From a virus, in IMG/VR virus record IMGVR_UViG_3300002161_000007, positions 1 through 61,328 of that record: a DNA stretch of 61,328 bases; one strand, written 5' to 3'. The notes beneath the pieces are model-generated. The model ran no database searches. It was given only the letters and a program-made list of their open reading frames with translations, and was not told the DNA's origin. The position numbers and the translations under genes are program-made. Positions 57,555 through 61,328 of this stretch are shown one piece after another; position 1 is the stretch's first letter; every line of letters begins with the position of its first letter.

Positions 57555-58987
57555 AAGTATTCTTTGGCGGAGCGGAAAAGGGGACGTATCGCAAGATGCT
57601 GTTGACGGCTGGCGTAACTCGCCATGCCCTCAACTTGACTCACTTCCCGATCCCTAAGAAGAAAGAACTAGACCTCAGTGCCTTGTTTAATGAGGGCGAG
57701 ATCATTGTGTACACATCAGAAAACGATGAGGACATAAACCGCTTTGACCAGTTCGTACGAGATCACGCAGATAATTTACACATTGTAATTGGTCGCCCTG
57801 ATTATGATGGCTCGTGGCTAGGTGAGAAGTACTACCCGCTGTGGAATGATGAGCAAGATCTGGAGCGCCTGACATGGTTGTGCCAGAAGTATGGTCGGGC
57901 GGCGGTCAGTGACAAGGCGGTCACAGGACGCAACATGGGGCGCATAGCGTCTATCGCACAGCGTTGGAACGCCAAATTGATTGGCATCACCTCAAAGCCT
58001 GACTTGATTGAGCGTGTGCCATGGGAAAGTGTCATCGTAGGCTCATGGACTAGCGCCATCCGCTACGGCGAGACACAAGTGTGGGACGGTCACGGGCTAC
58101 GCAGATACCCAGCACAGCAGAAAGAGTCCTCACGCAGGAAGCATCGTGCCGACATTGTTCGTCTCAATATTGATTTTGATGCTGTAATGGATGACAACGT
58201 ATCCGCAATCGGTAACCTTGCAATTGCTTCATGGCAACAATGGGAGACCCATACTTTTGGGGGCTATGACCCTATGAATGACGATGATGAGCAAGAGATC
58301 CTAACCCCAAATGATGGGCAGATAGTTGCTATACCCCCTGTAACGCATACCCCCACTTCTGTGGTTTCTGGGGGGTCAACTATTGCTATCAACACCCCAA
58401 CGAAGAGGCATGAGAGTGAGCGTGTATTGCTACCAGTAATGGGTGTAGAAACCATCACCTCCTTTGGCTCGCAAACCGTTGATACAGAAGGGGATTCTAT
58501 AGAAATTGATCCTGAAAAGATCAACGTAATTCGTTACAATGCGAACCCTTTACGCCAGTGCGATAGTTGCTATCTGAGCAATAGATGTCCTAGTTTCAAG
58601 GAACATTCAGAATGTGCATTTAAACTACCGATTGAGATCCGTACAAAGGATCAGTTACAGGCGGCGATGCGTGCACTTTTGGAGATGCAAGTAGGTCGTG
58701 TGATGTTCGCTCGCTTTGCAGAAGAACTGGAAGGTCAAGGTCTTGACCCAGCCTTGTCACATGAAATGGATCGCTTGTTTAACTTGATTGATCGCTTCAA
58801 GAACATCTCTGATACCCGTGACACCATCCGACTAGAGATGGAAGCCCGAGGATCTAGCGGTGTGCTATCTCGTTTGTTCGGTGCCAAGGCTGGGGAAACT
58901 AACCGCATGCTGGAAGGTGGCGGAATGGGACCAAATGCCACCAACGCTTTGTACTCAGATGTATTGGATCTCTCAGAAGATAATTGA
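57551..58987 (+). CDS. Large actinophage protein with a C-terminal cysteine cluster
   Basis: A 478-residue product. The N-terminal 230 residues (FFGGAEKGTYRKMLLTAGVT, LHIVIGRPDYDGSWLGEKYY, YGRAAVSDKAV, VGSWTSAIRYGETQVWDGHG) have alternating beta and alpha elements compatible with a TIM-barrel-type fold. A disordered linker spans about 235-320. The segment CDSCYLSNRCPSFKEHSEC carries four close cysteines, followed by a helical C-terminus. Resembles uncharacterised actinophage proteins. A relation to TGT/DpdA-like enzymes is a guess. Confidence 0.6.
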   Translation: MKVFFGGAEKGTYRKMLLTAGVTRHALNLTHFPIPKKKELDLSALFNEGEIIVYTSENDEDINRFDQFVRDHADNLHIVIGRPDYDGSWLGEKYYPLWNDEQDLERLTWLCQKYGRAAVSDKAVTGRNMGRIASIAQRWNAKLIGITSKPDLIERVPWESVIVGSWTSAIRYGETQVWDGHGLRRYPAQQKESSRRKHRADIVRLNIDFDAVMDDNVSAIGNLAIASWQQWETHTFGGYDPMNDDDEQEILTPNDGQIVAIPPVTHTPTSVVSGGSTIAINTPTKRHESERVLLPVMGVETITSFGSQTVDTEGDSIEIDPEKINVIRYNANPLRQCDSCYLSNRCPSFKEHSECAFKLPIEIRTKDQLQAAMRALLEMQVGRVMFARFAEELEGQGLDPALSHEMDRLFNLIDRFKNISDTRDTIRLEMEARGSSGVLSRLFGAKAGETNRMLEGGGMGPNATNALYSDVLDLSEDN

Positions 58988-59013
58988 CAAACACATAGTT
59001 CACCCTGTAATAT
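58984..59013 (+). promoter_or_regulatory. Candidate sigma-70-type promoter
   Basis: TTGACA (58984-58989) is a perfect -35 box overlapping the previous stop. TAATAT (59008-59013) follows after 18 bases and is preceded by TG. The next ATG is at 59042. This is the best -35/-10 pair seen in the window and would drive nucleotidase, DUF6378-like and WhiB genes. Confidence 0.55.
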
Positions 59014-59041
59014 TCGCTATCTTTATGTAGTACGGGGGCTT

Positions 59042-59635
59042 ATGAACCGAGTAACGGATGTTGTCATTGATCTTGACGGCGTTGTCTACCCCTTTGCTGA
59101 CGCTTTCAAACAGTACTGCGTCCGAGAACTGCACATGAACCCCAAGCAATTGCCGTACCCTACCCGCTGGGAGTTCTACGAGGACTGGGGGATGACCCGT
59201 GAAGAGTTTGACGCTCACCTACTTCAAGCAACCATTAAGCACGATCTGTACGCCACCATGCCTCCCGAGTACAACGCCGACTACGCATGGAGTGTCATCA
59301 GAGAACTCAAACTAACGATTCATGTCGTAACTTTTAGACCACAAGAAGCCCACGAACAAACACGTAAGTGGCTAGACGCTCACAACCTTGCCCCTGACTA
59401 CCTGTGGTTCCCATCAACCACTAAGGGACAAGTCATTAAAGAGATCGGTAGACCAACCATTGCAATTGACGACAACGTGGAGTACTACCTAGACATGGAT
59501 AATGCTGGAGCGATGTCCATACTTCGCACACAACCATGGAACACTTACCAAGTTGATGCTGTGCGTGTTCCCAACCTTCGCAGTTTTGCTCAGATCATTA
59601 ACCTTCTCAATCCAAACAACGAGGTATACCTATGA
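59042..59635 (+). CDS. 5'(3')-deoxyribonucleotidase-like HAD phosphatase
   Basis: A 197-residue protein. Catalytic D10 and D12 are in VVIDLDGVVYP, motif II is HVVTFRP, the lysine motif is near TTKGQVIKE, and AIDDNVEYY is motif IV. The cap region (LPYPTRWEFYEDWGMTREEF) fits NT5C-like nucleotidases. It would dephosphorylate dNMPs to adjust pools. It has the promoter described above. Function assignment is solid at family level. Confidence 0.85.
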   Translation: MNRVTDVVIDLDGVVYPFADAFKQYCVRELHMNPKQLPYPTRWEFYEDWGMTREEFDAHLLQATIKHDLYATMPPEYNADYAWSVIRELKLTIHVVTFRPQEAHEQTRKWLDAHNLAPDYLWFPSTTKGQVIKEIGRPTIAIDDNVEYYLDMDNAGAMSILRTQPWNTYQVDAVRVPNLRSFAQIINLLNPNNEVYL

Positions 59636-59958
59636 GACCACCAACATTCAATAATCGCACAGACATTCTGACGGAGGCAGAGTTGCTCGTCAACGGTGAT
59701 CGCAATGACACATACGGTGATCCAATTGATGACTTTGCCACTACGGCAGAAATGTGGTCAACATACCTTCGCCGTGTTGTAGATAAGCGAGAGTCAACAC
59801 AACTCAAGCCACATGATGTCGCTGTCATGATGACCCTTCTCAAGATCTCTCGCATCTCATGGTCACCTGAGAAGCGTGACCACTGGGCAGACAGCGCTGG
59901 CTATATTGCTTGTGGTTGGGACTGCGTAGTTCGTGAAGAGGGGTACCACAATGCCTAA
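59632..59958 (+). CDS. DUF6378-like phage protein
   Basis: A 108-residue product with ILTEAELLVNGDRNDTYGDP, then HDVAVMMTLLKISRISWSPE and HWADSAGYIACGWDC. This pattern (LV-x-G-x-R-x-x-x-YG-x-P, then a helical part with KI-x-R and D-x-AGY) matches DUF6378, an all-helical family related in style to NTP pyrophosphatases. It overlaps the nucleotidase gene by ATGA, fitting a nucleotide-pool role. Enzyme activity is inferred. Confidence 0.75.
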   Translation: MRPPTFNNRTDILTEAELLVNGDRNDTYGDPIDDFATTAEMWSTYLRRVVDKRESTQLKPHDVAVMMTLLKISRISWSPEKRDHWADSAGYIACGWDCVVREEGYHNA

Positions 59959-60382
59959 TGGTCACATGTACTTCAATGAGTGGAACGAACAAAACCCACA
60001 CAGTGAAAAGAAACCAAAGAAAGAACCAAACCACTGGACAATGGCACAAGAACTAGAGAACGAGCGTAGACGCTTGTCTAAAGCCCTTGGCATGATTCCA
60101 CAACTTGTTCAACAACAAACTGCGTCAACGCTGGCGGAGTTCTCGGCTCAAACGGAATTGTCTATGGCAGAGATCTTGCTAGACAATTGGGACATCATCC
60201 TTCAACTGGCTGTAGAGAACAAGCGTTTGTCAGGTGAAGTTGTGACCCTTCTCGGACAAATTGAAAAGATGAATGAGCAAGTAGAGCGCATGAGTACAGC
60301 GATCTACACGGCAATTGAAGCAACCATCAGACCGATTCGTGATAAACGCATTCACGATGAAATTCCAACGGAAGAGTTTTAG
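59951..60382 (+). CDS. Coiled-coil hypothetical protein
   Basis: A 143-residue product from ATG 59951 behind GAAGAGG; ATG 59933 is upstream in frame. The N-terminal 35 residues are polar and the remainder is helical with heptads (ELENERRRLSKALGMIPQLV, GEVVTLLGQIEKMNEQVERM). It stops directly before the WhiB start. Unrecognised. Confidence 0.6.
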   Translation: MPNGHMYFNEWNEQNPHSEKKPKKEPNHWTMAQELENERRRLSKALGMIPQLVQQQTASTLAEFSAQTELSMAEILLDNWDIILQLAVENKRLSGEVVTLLGQIEKMNEQVERMSTAIYTAIEATIRPIRDKRIHDEIPTEEF

Positions 60383-60799
60383 TTGCCTCAGTTCGCAGAG
60401 GATTGGCGTAAGCAAGCACTCTGTAAAGACCGACACATTGATCTTTGGTACCCACCATTAGACACAGACGTACCAGAGAATTACTACACGATCTCTAGAG
60501 CCGTATGCAGACAATGTCCTGTATGGAAAGACTGCTTAGATGATGGCGTAGAAGAGAAATGGGGGTTGTGGGGCGGACTCACACCGCAAGAGCGAACAGC
60601 GCTTACTGTTGAACATCCGAAAGCAAGTGTACTTCGTGCACATGGTACATGGATGCGTTACAGACAAGGCTGTAGATGCACAGAGTGTGCAGACGCTGAG
60701 TCAAAAGAGATTAATGAAATAAACATTCTAGAGATTCCTAAGATGGGTACGGAACTGAATAATTTAGAGATGCTTAAGTTTCGGTTGATTCAGCCTTAA
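60383..60799 (+). CDS. WhiB-family transcriptional regulator with Cys-rich C-terminal extension
   Basis: A 138-residue protein from TTG. It has C14, C42, C45 and C51 (ALC, AVCRQCPVWKDC) binding a [4Fe-4S] cluster, the WGLWGGLTPQER segment (residues 60-71) that defines the family, and a basic AT-hook-like region. A C-terminal extension has GTWMRYRQGCRCTECADAES with C97, C99 and C102. WhiB proteins bind sigma factors and are limited to actinobacteria and their phages. It may reprogramme host transcription. It is followed by a hairpin terminator. Confidence 0.9.
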   Translation: MPQFAEDWRKQALCKDRHIDLWYPPLDTDVPENYYTISRAVCRQCPVWKDCLDDGVEEKWGLWGGLTPQERTALTVEHPKASVLRAHGTWMRYRQGCRCTECADAESKEINEINILEIPKMGTELNNLEMLKFRLIQP

Positions 60800-60805
60800 T
60801 ACCTG

Positions 60806-60811
60806 TAAACT
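60806..60811 (+). promoter_or_regulatory. Candidate -10 element (TGTAAACT) after WhiB
   Basis: TAAACT directly preceded by TG lies seven bases after the WhiB stop, with TTGATT at 60785-60790 as a possible -35 at short spacing (15). Predicted start is near 60818, immediately before the hairpin at 60820. Confidence 0.35.
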
Positions 60812-60819
60812 AGAAGGGT

Positions 60820-60864
60820 AACGCCCATAGAGTTCTTCATAGAATCCTGTGGGCGTTTTGCTTT
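60820..60864 (+). terminator. Terminator/attenuator-type hairpin
   Basis: AACGCCCATAG (60820-60830) pairs with CTGTGGGCGTT (60847-60857) with one T-G pair. An inner stem TTCT/AGAA with a TCAT loop extends it. TTGCTTT follows. It lies between WhiB and the last gene and could terminate the WhiB operon or act as a leader for the promoter at 60806. Confidence 0.7.
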
Positions 60865-60888
60865 ATCCGCCTATCAAGGAGAAGAATA

Positions 60889-61328
60889 TTGTTAGATCGC
60901 TCGTTAGTTATCGTTGGACTCGTGTTCACATCAATCACATCGTTGTTGGTGGGGCTGGCTCCAAATAATCAACAGTCCGAAGTAGCAACAATTCAACTAA
61001 CACCACTAGTCCAATCGGTAGCACTAGAGGTAGTAAATGCAAAGGAATTGGCACCTGAACAAATGCCAACACCGAAAGGAATCCCGAAAGATAAGACAAA
61101 GCGTTGCCCACAATGGGAAGCCAAGTTCCGTGAATACGGCTTGCCTGTCGTTGCTTTTTCGTATATCAGTTGGCGTGAGTCCCGCTGTAATGAACTCGCA
61201 CACAACCGCACTTTAAACCGTGATAAATCACACGACCTCGGTCTGGTGCAGGTCAACTCCAGTTGGCGAACGGTCACGAGGAACATATGTGGCACCGACA
61301 TCACAGGATTATTCAATGTGGACTGCAA
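60889..61328 (+). CDS. Lytic-transglycosylase-like protein with signal anchor (partial)
   Basis: This starts with TTG seven bases after AAGGAG and runs out of the window (146 complete codons). An N-terminal hydrophobic segment (SLVIVGLVFTSITSLLVGLA) is a signal peptide or anchor. After a linker, CPQWEAKFREYGLPVVAFSY, SWRESRC (catalytic Glu) and SHDLGLVQVNSSW match the SLT/lysozyme-like fold. It would cut wall glycan chains. It is the third wall-degrading gene in the window. No ATG is present at the start. Confidence 0.75.
   Translation, partial: MLDRSLVIVGLVFTSITSLLVGLAPNNQQSEVATIQLTPLVQSVALEVVNAKELAPEQMPTPKGIPKDKTKRCPQWEAKFREYGLPVVAFSYISWRESRCNELAHNRTLNRDKSHDLGLVQVNSSWRTVTRNICGTDITGLFNVDC

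Noticed and set aside
1-61328. Temperate lifestyle
   Set aside because: No integrase, excisionase, repressor or attachment-site-like repeat was found; the MerR-like gene at 43705 alone does not support lysogeny. The rest of the genome is not visible.

Overview
The window reads as one continuous, densely packed genome segment of a lytic contractile-tailed (myovirus-type) phage of an actinobacterium. The contractile tail is shown by a tail sheath (22790-24367), a gp19-type tube (24388-25041), a gp25-like wedge, a gpJ-like wedge and a gpI-like protein. The actinobacterial host is an inference from a WhiB-type Fe-S regulator (60383-60799), an Rpf-like muralytic domain in the tape-measure protein, and the general style of the genes. 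Base composition is moderate rather than high-GC, and many proteins resemble those of phages from aquatic metagenomes, so an uncultured aquatic actinobacterium is plausible but not proven. No integrase, repressor, tRNA or CRISPR array was seen.

Layout, left to right. 1-5309: tail-fibre region built from two paralogous four-gene cassettes with a third glycine-rich adhesin between them; the second cassette ends in a 2-oxoglutarate/Fe(II) oxygenase. 5406-6188: M15 endolysin. 6193-9082: small genes and the large terminase. 9128-13453: unknown virion-associated genes, a glycosylase-like protein, an HTH gene with a metallophosphoesterase, a proteasome-beta-like protease and a small membrane protein. 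13493-17166: portal, scaffold, major capsid protein, ended by a strong terminator. 17256-20308: fibre-like and small zinc proteins. 20328-36039: neck, sheath, tube, tail-assembly chaperone with a probable +1 frameshift, tape measure with two wall-degrading domains, hub, spike, wedges and a membrane protein. 36054-36875: conserved phage protein. 36876-37309: the only two leftward genes.

37310-37510 is a divergent intergenic region with a striking predicted three-way-junction RNA/DNA element. 37511-50452 is the replication and recombination block: a winged-helix initiator that carries iteron-like repeats and AT-rich direct repeats inside its own coding sequence (a lambda-O-like origin), a zinc peptide, a DnaC-like loader, DnaB-like helicase, primase, SNF2-like helicase, MerR-like protein, SSB, family A DNA polymerase, RecA-like recombinase and PD-(D/E)XK nucleases. 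50449-51947 holds a TauD/CAS-like oxygenase, an Hjc-like nuclease and a SpoVS homologue. 51950-56313 is a run of twelve small, disordered, mostly basic or proline-rich proteins of unknown function. 56361-60799 holds Cys-rich and HAD-like genes, an actinophage protein of unknown function, a dNMP 5'-nucleotidase, a DUF6378-like protein and WhiB. The window ends inside a lytic-transglycosylase-like gene.

Genes are almost all rightward and translationally coupled (TAATG, ATGA, TGATG overlaps), so expression is probably from few promoters. Several -10-like hexamers (TAAACT, TAGGAT) lie 6-8 nt before start codons, suggesting leaderless transcripts. The best candidates for new biology are the intragenic origin, the structured divergent intergenic element, the disordered-protein cluster, the frameshifted chaperone, the proteasome-like protease in the head module, and the oxygenase attached to a fibre cassette.
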